Below, piece after piece: positions 48,901 through 62,196 of a DNA stretch of 64,000 bases. Source of the stretch: Morella rubra (taxonomy: Eukaryota; Streptophyta; Magnoliopsida; Fagales; Myricaceae); contig CM025852.1 in NCBI GenBank assembly GCA_003952965.2, forward strand, positions 124,001-188,000, in the 5' to 3' direction. The translations under genes were made by a program, and so were the position numbers. The first letter of the stretch is position 1. The number at the start of each line of letters is the position of its first letter. The notes beneath the pieces were generated by a model, which did no database searches, was not told the origin of the DNA, and saw only the letters and a list, made by a program, of their open reading frames with translations.

Positions 48901-50263
48901 AATAGATCGCCAGATTTGACGAAAGAGCATAATTCAAGATCCAAACAGTCAAGAAATTTAAGTACAGCAAGTCTATAAAAACCTAACTTTATTAATCAAA
49001 CCTAAGTATCTTGTCCCTAACACCCACCTCTGAGGGCGCAACATGCCCTGAGACATTCAGGATTTCAGATTTGCTGCAAGTTAAGGAAGACCAATGGATC
49101 ACAGCAAAATGAGACATAAAGTACACATCATGCTTTGAAGTAGCCCAAACCAAGTTCCTCAACTGCATCAGCAAACAACAAAAATTGATATGAGTCAATA
49201 ATACCCCAATTCCCATTTTTCAGAAAAGCTTCATGCCTAAGTGTCCGCATTTAGTTGTACCCATGTCTGGAATACATGTCAGTAAAACAATTCGACTAAC
49301 CTATTTTAGCAACTATCAAGTTAAGAGTTGTTACCAATAGGCTCCAATGAGATTGATTCATTTGAGCCGGTAACACTAATAAGAGGATCAATAGGGTGAA
49401 GCCAGAGAGTATTATGAAGAATCATTGATATCACAGATCTCAGAGATCATCAAGGAATTCAGAAGGAAAGGGAGAAAGAGTAACCAAGAGGTCATCACAA
49501 TAATATTAAATCAACTTGCCTGGAAATGAAGAATGGTTGATTTCACCGATCTTGAATTTCTTCGGAACTCATAATACAAGCCACCTTTCCTGGTAACTTT
49601 GCAATCCTAAGTGGACGTATAACAGAAAATTAGAAAAACGTGATTGCATCAATTTACTAGGTTAAATTACAATTACCAACACATTCAAATAATAAGTAAA
49701 TATGTAATGAAAAGGCGCAAAAATAATATATTTTACCTTGCCTGACCCCTCTCCAGAATGAGGGATGTTTTCATAGTTCTTGTATTGTTCTAACCTAGTT
49801 TGCCGGTATTCCTCCCTAGTGATGCTTAGCCTATCCCAAGGAATCCCCTGGATGTCTTTTCCACTTCTTGCTTGAGCAGCAGTTGTATCAGCCACTTTAC
49901 TATTCTGCACCCGAGCCAGAAACTTATTCTAAGAAACTCATAAACCTAAGTGTAAGGCTATATGAGACATGCAAAAACGACATTATTCTCAAATAAAAAA
50001 CAAAATGGTTCCAAAGATAGAAGCTACATTCTACACTAGTATTAGGTAACATGAAATCTATTTATTGGGTTTAAGCTATGCACATATGTGATCTTGCAAA
50101 GCATGTCAGTATAAACACAAACCGAGTTGTCGTATTCATCAACATCGGACTCTGAGCCGGCCATTTCTCTACCACGAAACTCATCATCCATCTCCTCATC
50201 TACATCTTCCATCTCATATTCATCCGCCATGTATTCAGCATCATCACCTTGATACTCTGACAT
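45952..50263 (-). CDS. WD40-repeat (transducin-like) protein, complete copy A
   Basis: Nine coding exons (complement): 50123-50263, 49737-49904, 49520-49606, 49028-49162, 48779-48889, 48326-48417, 48108-48213, 46468-46554 and 45952-46365. All joins keep frame and give 446 residues. The N-terminal about 50 residues are strongly acidic (EYEMEDVDEEMDDE). The rest is an irregular beta-propeller, clearest at the C terminus (SFASAWHPDGVTFATGNQD, then CRVWDVRN; AIRSIRYSSDGQYMAMAEP; EISGISFSPDTESLFIGVWD). Intron 3 has a GC donor (CAG then gcaagt); the others are GT-AG. It matches the uncharacterised plant and fungal WD40 family that includes At5g56190, At1g55680 and At3g13340 (about 445 residues). 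No molecular function is known to me. A nuclear or cytosolic scaffold role would be a guess. Confidence 0.9.
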
Positions 50264-52384
50264 ATTCTGTCCACCGATTCCACACCTAATACGGCAAAAA
50301 ATCATAACCAAGTTGCAAAGCATCAGAACAGACAATGTTTTACTTTACCCAAAAATATGCAGCAATTGAAGGTGAAATCTAATTACAAGGCTACACCACC
50401 ACTACATGCTTCAAATGGTTTCAGGTATCGCATTTTCCAACTCTATATTTAACTATCAGCTAATAAAAATCATCACATCACCATTGTTCAAAATGATTGC
50501 AGGATTGCCAAGCTTTGACGTATCATCAGTTCTGAATTCAATTCACTCATGGCAGTTTCTGTTACCTAGTTTTTCTATTGCAACACTTGTCCAAATTAGA
50601 CCATCAGAAAACTCGTTCATATAAAGTCACTCAATGAAGCAGTTATGCACATCGTTGCTGGTAAAACAGAAATTACTAATATCCACAAAGTTTTCCCCTA
50701 CTCAAGCCAGGTGCATATATGTAAGATCAAGATAAAATTGTCTTGATTGTAATATACGTCAACATGAATGGCCAAATGGTATCTCATATCTATCTCTAAA
50801 GGCGTTGTAAGCAGCGCAAACCATGGTCACAGCACAAACAGTACCCTTGAAAGAGCAGAAGCAAGCATAACCTGAACCTTCAACTAACAAGACAGGCCAT
50901 AATCTAAGCAGAACAGTCATTCTTTAATTTTGTTGCAACCCTGATTCAAACATGCGTACTAACCCTAACATAACTTGCATATCCTAATCATTACTTTGGT
51001 ATTGCCAATCCAATTAGCTCTTTTATTCTAAATGCAACGAATACCTTGCTTTGGCAGAACCATCACCTCATAACGCCCTATGATCTTTAAATATCCAATA
51101 TCAAAGGGCTCAATTCTACAAAGTCTTTGACTTTTGGTAAACCCATAACAAGATTGCACCCGACGTATTCAAACGACCATGATCCCCCTGCTTACTCACA
51201 CTACAAACCAAATCCCCAAAACCCCAAAATAAATAGAAATAAATAACAAAAAGCCAAATTTAATTAGCGAAGAGAGAAAACCATAGAGAGAATATCAGGA
51301 TCAAACAAAAGAGAACGAATACAGGAAAAAAAAATATGACCGCATAAATCGGATCCACTTGCCGTAAAACAGACAAAGGCTCAACCTTTGTCAACTGCTT
51401 CAAATCAATCTTCGTAAAGATAAAAGTAACAAAAAGGCGGGGGATCGAACTACAAAACCCCAGGATCGTAACCAAGTCCCGCGTGTGTTAAAATTACCTA
51501 GAAATCCAAAAAAAATCACGCAAGGAAACAACAGAAATGCAATTCACCTTTTTTCTCTGCGCTGGAAGGACGGAACTTTGTCGATCTAGAAATCAGAAAA
51601 TCAGTAAATGAGACGCATCGTCGCCGACATCAATATAATAATTATATTTTTAAAAAAGCTGATTTTGTATTAAGTCTTCTTAGTGTGATATTAAAAATGA
51701 TTTTTTTTTCTTTTTTTAAGGTGGGGGTGGGGGGTTATGGATCGCGTAAAGAAAGAGAGACAGAGGGAAGGGAATTGGGAAATTGGGAGTATTTTCTTCG
51801 CTTCAGCTTTATCCACTGGTTTTGGGGAATGAAAGGGACGGTTTTGGGGGGTAGTTTTTGTTGCGTCTCGAAGGGGTTTCACGCAGTCGTTGAAAAATAT
51901 ATTTCACGAGGGTCTTTTCTTCCAGTAATCCACACAGCACATATAAAACTCCTTTTCCCCATCTCTGCTTTTTCTCCAGGGACTATTAATTCCCCTTATA
52001 GAGATTTACTCTCCATTTTATTTCCTATTTTCCAATAAACAAGATTATCAGATCCAGAGGACCCAATATCGAATACAAAAAGCACATGCTCGTCTACGTG
52101 ACCCGTGACTCCACATTTTTTGAATCCCCTTTCCTTTAATCACGGAAAATTTATATTTTTCATGTTTCATATAAAAAAATCTTTCAGTGGCGACAAATCT
52201 TTTGGTTATATATCAGCATTTATCCAATTTACTTGAGAAAAACATTATGACCCACAACACATTGCTTCTTGATTTCCATAATGCACGTAGAAGTATGCAA
52301 CTCTCAGTCATCTTTCGTTGAATTGTAATTCATCCAAAATCCTATTTACTGTCATCCAAAAAGCTCACTTCTTTTATATTTTGA
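50264..52384 (-). promoter_or_regulatory. 5' UTR, leader intron and promoter of WD40 copy A
   Basis: The first coding exon carries about 22 bases of 5' UTR (to 50285) behind an acceptor. A likely donor (AAG then gtgaat) at about 51547 marks a leader intron of about 1.26 kb with its non-coding exon upstream, from 51548 to perhaps 51.8 kb. The region beyond is the promoter. The same arrangement recurs in unit C (60081-62196), which lies head-to-head with ARP8. Confidence 0.5.
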
Positions 52385-55300
52385 TTAGCTACACTTGCAC
52401 AACATACCAAATGTACAACTACACCATCTCTAACCGTGCGTCATTATACCAAGTTCTTCAACTGCACCAAGTTATCAGCAACATCAACACACTTATTTGC
52501 AGGTTCTTCATATTCATCTCACATTAGAGAATCAAGGTACGAGTAATTTCGGCATCGGCCATACTCGAGAAGGCTACCATACGTACGATCCCACACCCCT
52601 ATAAAAAGAGACTCTGTGTCTGGACTGAATGATATGCCAGATATCTCGCCAAAGAAATCAATCTCCTGTTCCTTCTCGTACCCATTTTTCACATCATACA
52701 CATGCACGAAGTCAGCAGGCTCTGCCATTGCCATATACTGACCATCAGAACTATACCTGATCGACCGGATGGCTCCAAGGTTTCCCTTCAGAACAGCAAC
52801 TGACTCGGACAGATTTCGTACATCCCAAACCCGGCAGGTTTTATCCTGGTTTCCAGTAGCAAAAGTGACACCATCAGGGTGCCACGCTGATGCAAACGAG
52901 AAATCTAAGTGCCCACACAAAGGCATTACTGTCTGCAAGAATGAGAAAAAAGCAATCAAACTATACATATTTAGCTATTAAAGCTCCAAAGGTATCATCA
53001 GTCTCTTCAATTGAAAATTGCGCATATAAAATATGTTCTCCTTATAAATTTATGATTGTAGAGAAAATAGAAAGTAGTTGAAAATAAGAGAAATGCTAAC
53101 AAATTATACATTATGACTTCGACATAAGATACTTTTTTGCTTTCCAAAATTCTTTTCACTCAAAAATTTTATCTCTAAGAAAAAATTTGATCTGAGCTAA
53201 ATCTTGAATTTTAACAAATAATTTATGCATAAATACAAACATACATATACATATATATGTAGATATACACTATTGGTTATTAATGTAATGTAAGTCTTCT
53301 ATGAGCTTTAACGGTAGCTTTGGATATTTGGGGGGCCATATAGTATTTTTTTTGGACAAAAAATTGTGTACAGGAGTCAAGGGAAGATGCAGTGTTCCAA
53401 ATTTTGGGGAACCGCAGTCCCTTCCCCCAGTCCTCCTCCCTCCAGCAACCCCCTCCTCTACCACTTTGCATAATTAAGGCTCAACCATTCTGAGGAAGGG
53501 AAGGATTGCCGAGCTAGATTTACAATTACTAAAAACGAGTCAACCTGTTAATTTAACAAACCATGGCATATGACCACCTTCTTCTATTGAATCATGAGCT
53601 TGACCAACAACGAGATCATCACTATCAAAACCATCTGCATGCATGTGTTATTTCATGATATAAAGCACAAAACACTAGGTACCAATGTCATCTCCGCACA
53701 ATAAGGAAACACAATCTAAGATACTCACATTTACTGGCCAAGGAAAACGGAAGTGCTTAGAAAGCTGAAATTTCTCCATATCGAAGTCTCTAACTCCACA
53801 GTCATTATTTGAAGCTGTGAAGTGAACTGCACCACTAAGAATCACAAGAGACAAGTTCAATCAGTTTTTATATCTGTAAGTTCATAGTTCTACACTTAAC
53901 AAAAAGAAAAAATTCATAGCTCCACCACCAAGGGGAAAATAAGTACCTGGAGCTGGTATATATCTCAAGAGCATTTGTTATGGCATTATCATCATAAGTT
54001 GTCCTGGAACAAAAACTAACTCCGTGCCGATCCAGATGCTGCCAACAAGCAACAAAGTTTTAGAAAGAAAGTTTTGGCCCGTATATTTATAATTTGTCAG
54101 TTAAGAACTCTTTAAAGGGTAGAGATAGTATAGTGACTGGATGACAGTAATTATTAAAAGGTTAACAAGAGATGTTAGTCTATTCTCCAATATTAGAAGT
54201 TTCCTTCATTTTGTCCAGGTATTCTATTGAGAAGCTTGATTTCTAAGATACTCCAATGAATGCATAAAAACACAAAAACCAGCTATGCCATCAACATGAA
54301 CAAAGGCGGATATGCAACTGCAGCGCCAATGCTCCTTAAGTCTACAATATCTCTGCCTACCTTTCAAGAATATTTTCAAAGAAGAGGTATGCAACTTACC
54401 TTGCAAATTAGCTCTCCTTGGAACCCCCCAGCAACAAGCAACTTATCTTTTACCGCAAGAGTACTCACTTGAGTCTGACTAAATCCCTCTAACAGACTTC
54501 CTGGATGTTTCTGTATTGGAAAATAGATCGCCAGATTTGACGAAAGAGCATAATTCAAGATCCAAACAGTCAAGAAATTTAAGTACAGCAAGTCTATAAA
54601 AACCTAACTTTATTAATCAAACCTAAGTATCTTGTCCCTAACACCCACCTCTGAGGGCGCAACATGCCCTGAGACATTCAGGATTTCAGATTTGCTGCAA
54701 GTTAAGGAAGACCAATGGATCACAGCAAAATGAGACATAAAGTACACATCATGCTTTGAAGTAGCCCAAACCAAGTTCCTCAACTGCATCAGCAAACAAC
54801 AAAAATTGATATGAGTCAATAATACCCCAATTCCCATTTTTCAGAAAAGCTTCATGCCTAAGTGTCCGCATTTAGTTGTATCCATGTCTGGAATACATGT
54901 CAGTAAAACAATTCGACTAACCTATTTTAGCAACTATCAAGTTAAGAGTTGTTACCAATAGGCTCCAATGAGATTGATTCATTTGAGCCGGTAACACTAA
55001 TAAGAGGATCAATAGGGTGAAGCCAGAGAGTATTATGAAGAATCATTGATATCACAGATCTCAGAGATCATCAAGGAATTCAGAAGGAAAGGGAGAAAGA
55101 GTAACCAAGAGGTCATCACAATAATATTAAATCAACTTGCCTGGAAATGAAGAATGGTTGATTTCACCGATCTTGAATTTCTTCGGAACTCATAATACGA
55201 GCCACCTTTCCTGGTAACTTTGCAATCCTAAGTGGACGTATAACAGAAAATTAGAAAAACGTGATTGCATCAATTTACTAGGTTAAATTACAATTACCAA

Positions 55301-57290
55301 CACATTCAAATAATAAGTATATGTAATGAAAAGGCGCAAAAATAATATATTTTACCTTGCCTGACCCCTCTCCAGAATGAGGGATGTTTTCATAGTTCTT
55401 GTATTGTTCTAACCTAGTTTGCCGGTATTCCTCCCTAGTGATGCTTAGCCTATCCCAAGGAATCCCCTGGATGTCTTTTCCACTTCTTGCTTGAGCAGCA
55501 GTTGTATCAGCCACTTTACTATTCTGCACCCGAGCCAGAAACTTATTCTAAGAAACTCATAAACCTAAGTGTAAGGCTATATGAGACATGCAAAAACGAC
55601 ATTATTCTCAAATAAAAAACAAAATGGTTCCAAAGATAGAAGCTACATTCTACACTAGTATTAGGTAACATGAAATCTATTTATTGGGTTTAAGCTATGC
55701 ACATATGTGATCTTGCAAAGCATGTCAGTATAAACACAAACCGAGTTGTCGTATTCATCAACATCGGACTCTGAGCCGGCCATTTCTCTACCGCGAAACT
55801 CATCATCCATCTCCTCATCTACATCTTCCATCTCATATTCATCCGCCATGTATTCAGCATCATCACCTTGATACTCTGACATATTCTGTCCACCGATTCC
55901 ACACCTAATACGGCAAAAAATCATAACCAAGTTGCAAAGCATCAGAACAGACAATGTTTTACTTTACCCAAAAATATGCAGCAATTGAAGGTGAAATCTA
56001 ATTACAAGGCTACACCACCACTACATGCTTCAAATGGTTTCAGGTATCGCATTTTCCAACTCTATATTTAACTATCAGCTAATAAAAATCATCACATCAC
56101 CATTGTTCAAAATGATTGCAGGATTGCCAAGCTTTGACGTATCATCAGTTCTGAATTCAATTCACTCATGGCAGTTTCTGTTACCTAGTTTTTCTATTGC
56201 AACACTTGTCCAAATTAGACCATCAGAAAACTCGTTCATATAAAGTCACTCAATGAAGCAGTTATGCACATCGTTGCTGGTAAAACAGAAATTACTAATA
56301 TCCACAAAGTTTTCCCCTACTCAAGCCAGGTGCATATATGTAAGATCAAGATAAAATTGTCTTGATTGTAATATACGTCAACATGAATGGCCAAATGGTA
56401 TCTCATATCTATCTCTAAAGGCGTTGTAAGCAGCGCAAACCATGGTCACAGCACAAACAGTACCCTTGAAAGAGCAGAAGCAAGCATTGAACCTTCAACT
56501 AACAAGACAGGCCATAATCTAAGCAGAACAGTCATTCTTTAATTTTGTTGCAACCCTGATTCAAACATGCGTACTAACCCTAACATAACTTGCATATCCT
56601 AATCATTACTTTGGTATTGCCAATCCAATTAGCTCTTTTATTCTAAATGCAACGAATACCTTGCTTTGGCAGAACCATCACCTCATAACGCCCTATGATC
56701 TTTAAATATCCAATATCAAAGGGCTCAATTCTACAAAGTCTTTGACTTTTGGTAAACCCATAACAAGATTGCACCCGACGTATTCAAACGACCATGATCC
56801 CCCTGCTTACTCACACTACAAACCAAATCCCCAAAACCCCAAAATAAATAGAAATAAATAACAAAAAGCCAAATTTAATTAGCGAAGAGAGAAAACCTCA
56901 GGATCAAACAAAAGAGAACGAATACAGGAAAAAAAAATATGACCGCATAAATCGGATCCACTTGCCGTAAAACAGACAAAGGCTCAACCTTTGTCAACTG
57001 CTTCAAATCAATCTTCGTAAAGATAAAAGTAACAAAAAGGCGGGGGATCGAACTACAAAACCCCAGGATCGTAACCAAGTCCCGCGTGTGTTAAAATTAC
57101 CTAGAAATCCAAAAAAAATCACGCAAGGAAACAACAGAAATGCAATTCACCTTTTTTCTCTGCGCTGGAAGGACGGAACTTTGTCGATCTAGAAATCAGA
57201 AAATCAGTAAATGAGACGCATCGTCGCCGACATCGCTGATTTTGTATTAAGTCTTCTTAGTGTGATATTAAAAATGTTCTCGCGTAAAGA
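52385..57290. repeat. WD40 tandem repeat, unit B (internal deletion, promoter missing)
   Basis: Matches unit A from 45818 at an offset of 6567. It lacks the equivalent of 46434-47379 (946 bp), then continues at an offset of 5621 to the non-coding first exon. It breaks off near 57290 before the promoter. Confidence 0.88.
52519..55882 (-). pseudogene. WD40 gene copy B, lacking exon 8
   Basis: Exons (complement): 55742-55882, 55356-55523, 55141-55227, 54649-54783, 54400-54510, 53947-54038, 53729-53834 and 52519-52932. The 87-bp exon 8 (29 residues, HTSLSPDGK...DSQTGK) is removed by the 946-bp deletion. Both flanking joins are in phase 0, so the message would still be open and encode 417 residues, missing one propeller strand set. 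The promoter equivalent to 51.76-52.38 kb is absent upstream. Exon 3 encodes Ser where copy A has Leu (GGSYYEF against GGLYYEF), a change shared with copy C. It may be a real damaged duplicate or a misassembled second haplotype. Confidence 0.75.
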
Positions 57291-57485
57291 AAGAGAGACT
57301 TATCAAATTTATGATGTAGAGAAAATAGAAAGTGTTGAATAAGAGAAAAGGACATTATGTTCGACATATAGATACTTTTTTGCTTTCAAAAAGGGGTTTC
57401 ATTATCTCTAAGAAAAAATTTGATCTGAGTTAAATCTTGTTTAACGTAATTTCCATAAATACAGACTAGATAACACTATTGGTTC
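57290..57485. other. Degraded junction between WD40 units B and C
   Basis: The sequence aligns in order to about 47415-47690 of unit A but with many small deletions. For example, 'gattgtagagaaaatag' becomes 'gatgtagagaaaatag', and the 'acatacatatacatatatatgt' run is lost. On either side identity returns to nearly complete. The start also carries 'gcgtaaagaaagagagac' from the promoter side of unit A (about 51743-51761). The texture is that of uncorrected long-read sequence at a join. Confidence 0.7.
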
Positions 57486-60400
57486 TAATCTGTCTTCTAG
57501 CTTTAACGGTAGCTTATGGATATTTGGGGGGCCATATAGTATTTTTTTTGGACAAAAAATTGTGTACAGGAGTCAAGGGAAGATGCAGTGTTCCAAATTT
57601 TGGGGAACCGCAGTCCCTTCCCCCAGTCCTCCTCCCTCCAGCAACCCCCTCCTCTACCACTTTGCATAATTAAGGCTCAACCATTCTGAGGAAGGGAAGG
57701 ATTGCCGAGCTAGATTTACAATTACTAAAAACGAGTCAACCTGTTAATTTAACAAACCATGGCATATGACCACCTTCTTCTATTGAATCATGAGCTTGAC
57801 CAACAACGAGATCATCACTATCAAAACCATCTGCATGCATGTGTTATTTCATGATATAAAGCACAAAACACTAGGTACCAATGTCATCTCCGCACAATAA
57901 GGAAACACAATCTAAGATACTCACATTTACTGGCCAAGGAAAACGGAAGTGCTTAGAAAGCTGAAATTTCTCCATATCGAAGTCTCTAACTCCACAGTCA
58001 TTATTTGAAGCTGTGAAGTGAACTGCACCACTAAGAATCACAAGAGACAAGTTCAATCAGTTTTTATATCTGTAAGTTCATAGTTCTACACTTAACAAAA
58101 AGAAAAAATTCATAGCTCCACCACCAAGGGGAAAATAAGTACCTGGAGCTGGTATATATCTCAAGAGCATTTGTTATGGCATTATCATCATAAGTTGTCC
58201 TGGAACAAAAACTAACTCCGTGCCGATCCAGATGCTGCCAACAAGCAACAAAGTTTTAGAAAGAAAGTTTTGGCCCGTATATTTATAATTTGTCAGTTAA
58301 GAACTCTTTAAAGGGTAGAGATAGTATAGTGACTGGATGACAGTAATTATTAAAAGGTTAACAAGAGATGTTAGTCTATTCTCCAATATTAGAAGTTTCC
58401 TTCATTTTGTCCAGGTATTCTATTGAGAAGCTTGATTTCTAAGATACTCCAATGAATGCATAAAAACACAAAAACCAGCTATGCCATCAACATGAACAAA
58501 GGCGGATATGCAACTGCAGCGCCAATGCTCCTTAAGTCTACAATATCTCTGCCTACCTTTCAAGAATATTTTCAAAGAAGAGGTATGCAACTTACCTTGC
58601 AAATTAGCTCTCCTTGGAACCCCCCAGCAACAAGCAACTTATCTTTTACCGCAAGAGTACTCACTTGAGTCTGACTAAATCCCTCTAACAGACTTCCTGG
58701 ATGTTTCTGTATTGGAAAATAGATCGCCAGATTTGACGAAAGAGCATAATTCAAGATCCAAACAGTCAAGAAATTTAAGTACAGCAAGTCTATAAAAACC
58801 TAACTTTATTAATCAAACCTAAGTATCTTGTCCCTAACACCCACCTCTGAGGGCGCAACATGCCCTGAGACATTCAGGATTTCAGATTTGCTGCAAGTTA
58901 AGGAAGACCAATGGATCACAGCAAAATGAGACATAAAGTACACATCATGCTTTGAAGTAGCCCAAACCAAGTTCCTCAACTGCATCAGCAAACAACAAAA
59001 ATTGATATGAGTCAATAATACCCCAATTCCCATTTTTCAGAAAAGCTTCATGCCTAAGTGTCCGCATTTAGTTGTATCCATGTCTGGAATACATGTCAGT
59101 AAAACAATTCGACTAACCTATTTTAGCAACTATCAAGTTAAGAGTTGTTACCAATAGGCTCCAATGAGATTGATTCATTTGAGCCGGTAACACTAATAAG
59201 AGGATCAATAGGGTGAAGCCAGAGAGTATTATGAAGAATCATTGATATCACAGATCTCAGAGATCATCAAGGAATTCAGAAGGAAAGGGAGAAAGAGTAA
59301 CCAAGAGGTCATCACAATAATATTAAATCAACTTGCCTGGAAATGAAGAATGGTTGATTTCACCGATCTTGAATTTCTTCGGAACTCATAATACGAGCCA
59401 CCTTTCCTGGTAACTTTGCAATCCTAAGTGGACGTATAACAGAAAATTAGAAAAATGTGATTGCATCAATTTACTAGGTTAAATTACAATTACCAACACA
59501 TTCAAATAATAAGTAAATATGTAATGAAAAGGCGCAAAAATAATATATTTTACCTTGCCTGACCCCTCTCCAGAATGAGGGATGTTTTCATAGTTCTTGT
59601 ATTGTTCTAACCTAGTTTGCCGGTATTCCTCCCTAGTGATGCTTAGCCTATCCCAAGGAATCCCCTGGATGTCTTTTCCACTTCTTGCTTGAGCAGCAGT
59701 TGTATCAGCCACTTTACTATTCTGCACCCGAGCCAGAAACTTATTCTAAGAAACTCATAAACCTAAGTGTAAGGCTATATGAGACATGCAAAAACGACAT
59801 TATTCTCCAATAAAAAACAAAATGGTTCCAAAGATAGAAGCTACATTCTACACTAGTATTAGGTAACATGAAATCTATTTATTGGGTTTAAGCTATGCAC
59901 ATATGTGATCTTGCAAAGCATGTCAGTATAAACACAAACCGAGTTGTCGTATTCATCAACATCGGACTCTGAGCCGCCCATTTCTCTACCACGAAACTCA
60001 TCATCCATCTCCTCATCTACATCTTCCATCTCATATTCATCCGCCATGTATTCAGCATCATCACCTTGATACTCTGACATATTCTGTCCACCGATTCCAC
60101 ACCTAATACGGCAAAAAATCATAACCAAGTTGCAAAGCATCAGAACAGACAATGTTTTACTTTACCCAAAAATATGCAGCAATTGAAGGTGAAATCTAAT
60201 TACAAGGCTACACCACCACTACATGCTTCAAATGGTTTCAGGTATCGCATTTTCCAACTCTATATTTAACTATCAGCTAATAAAAATCATCACATCACCA
60301 TTGTTCAAAATGATTGCAGGATTGCCAAGCTTTGACGTATCATCAGTTCTGAATTCAATTCACTCATGGCAGTTTCTGTTACCTAGTTTTTCTATTGCAA

Positions 60401-62196
60401 CACTTGTCCAAATTAGACCATCAGAAAACTCGTTCATATAAAGTCACTCAATGAAGCAGTTATGCACATCGTTGCTGGTAAAACAGAAATTACTAATATC
60501 CACAAAGTTTTCCCCTACTCAAGCCAGGTGCATATATGTAAGATCAAGATAAAATTGTCTTGATTGTAATATACGTCAACATGAATGGCCAAATGGTATC
60601 TCATATCTATCTCTAAAGGCGTTGTAAGCAGCGCAAACCATGGTCACAGCACAAACAGTACCCTTGAAAGAGCAGAAGCAAGCATAACCTGAACCTTCAA
60701 CTAACAAACAGGCCATAATCTAAGCAGAACAGCCATTCTTTAATTTTGTTGCAACCCTGATTCAAACATGCGTACTAACCCTAACATAACTTGCATATCC
60801 TAATCATTACTTTGGTATTGCCAATCCAATTAGCTCTTTTATTCTAAATGCAACGAATACCTTGCTTTGGCAGAACCATCACCTCATAACGCCCTATGAT
60901 CTTTAAATATCCAATATCAAAGGGCTCAATTCTACAAAGTCTTTGACTTTTGGTAAACCCATAACAAGATTGCACCCGACGTATTCAAACGACCATGATC
61001 CCCCTGCTTACTCACACTACAAACCAAATCCCCAAAACCCCAAAATAAATAGAAATAAATAACAAAAAGCCAAATTTAATTAGCGAAGAGAGAAAACCAT
61101 AGAGAGAATATCAGGATCAAACAAAAGAGAACGAATACAGGAAAAAAAAATATGACCGCATAAATCGGATCCACTTGCCGTAAAACAGACAAAGGCTCAA
61201 CCTTTGTCAACTGCTTCAAATCAATCTTCGTAAAGATAAAAGTAACAAAAAGGCGGGGGATCGAACTACAAAACCCCAGGATCGTAACCAAGTCCCGCGT
61301 GTGTTAAAATTACCTAGAAATCCAAAAAAAATCACGCAAGGAAACAACAGAAATGCAATTCACCTTTTTTCTCTGCGCTGGAAGGACGGAACTTTGTCGA
61401 TCTAGAAATCAGAAAATCAGTAAATGAGACGCATCGTCGCCGACATCAATATAATAATTATATTTTTAAAAAAGCTGATTTTGTATTAAGTCTTCTTAGT
61501 GTGATATTAAAAATGATTTTTTTTTCTTTTTAAGTGGGGGTGGGGGGTTATGGATCGCGTAAAGAAAGAAGACAGAGGGAAGGAATTGGGAAATTGGGAG
61601 TATTTTCTTCGCTTCAGCTTTATCCACTGGTTTTGGGGAATGAAAGGGACGGTTTTGGGGGGTAGTTTTTGTTGCGTCTCGAAGGGGTTTCACGCAGTCG
61701 TTGAAAAATATATTTCACGAGGGTCTTTTCTTCCAGTAATCCACACAGCACATATAAAACTCCTTTTCCCCATCTCTGCTTTTTCTCCAGGGACTATTAA
61801 TTCCCCTTATAGAGATTTACTCTCCATTTTATTTCCTATTTTCCAATAAACAAGATTATCAGATCCAGAGGACCCAATATCGAATACAAAAAGCACATGC
61901 TCGTCTACGTGACCCGTGACTCCACATTTTTTGAATCCCCTTTCCTTTAATCACGGAAAATTTATATTTTTCATGTTTCATATAAAAAAATCTTTCAGTG
62001 GCGACAAATCTTTTGGTTATATATCAGCATTTATCCAATTTACTTGAGAAAAACATTATGACCCACAACACATTGCTTCTTGATTTCCATAATGCACGTA
62101 GAAGTATGCAACTCTCAGTCATCTTTCGTTGAATTGTAATTCATCCAAAATCCTATTTACTGTCATCCAAAAAGCTCACTTCTTTTATATTTTGAT
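57301..62196. repeat. WD40 tandem repeat, unit C (3' end missing)
   Basis: From about 57485 to 62196 it matches unit A at an offset of about 9817 and ends at the same right edge ('ttttgat'), beyond which the sequence is unique and leads to ARP8. It lacks everything equivalent to 45818-47415. Confidence 0.88.
57925..60080 (-). pseudogene. WD40 gene copy C, first seven exons only
   Basis: Exons (complement): 59940-60080, 59554-59721, 59337-59423, 58845-58979, 58596-58706, 58143-58234 and 57925-58030. Splice sites and frame are intact, but exons 8 and 9 (the last 166 residues with the clearest WD repeats) are absent. It has one private change in exon 1 (REMGGSE for REMAGSE). It keeps the promoter side next to ARP8. 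Copies B and C share changes that A lacks, so they may be two overlapping fragments of one second copy. Confidence 0.75.

Larger units (their letters stand above)
45818..52384. repeat. WD40 tandem repeat, unit A (complete)
   Basis: A 6.57-kb unit holding the whole WD40 gene, from its 3' UTR to its promoter. Its right end '...ttttatatttt' is shared with unit C. Directly after it the sequence restarts at 'ttagctacacttgc', the left end of the unit. Confidence 0.9.
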
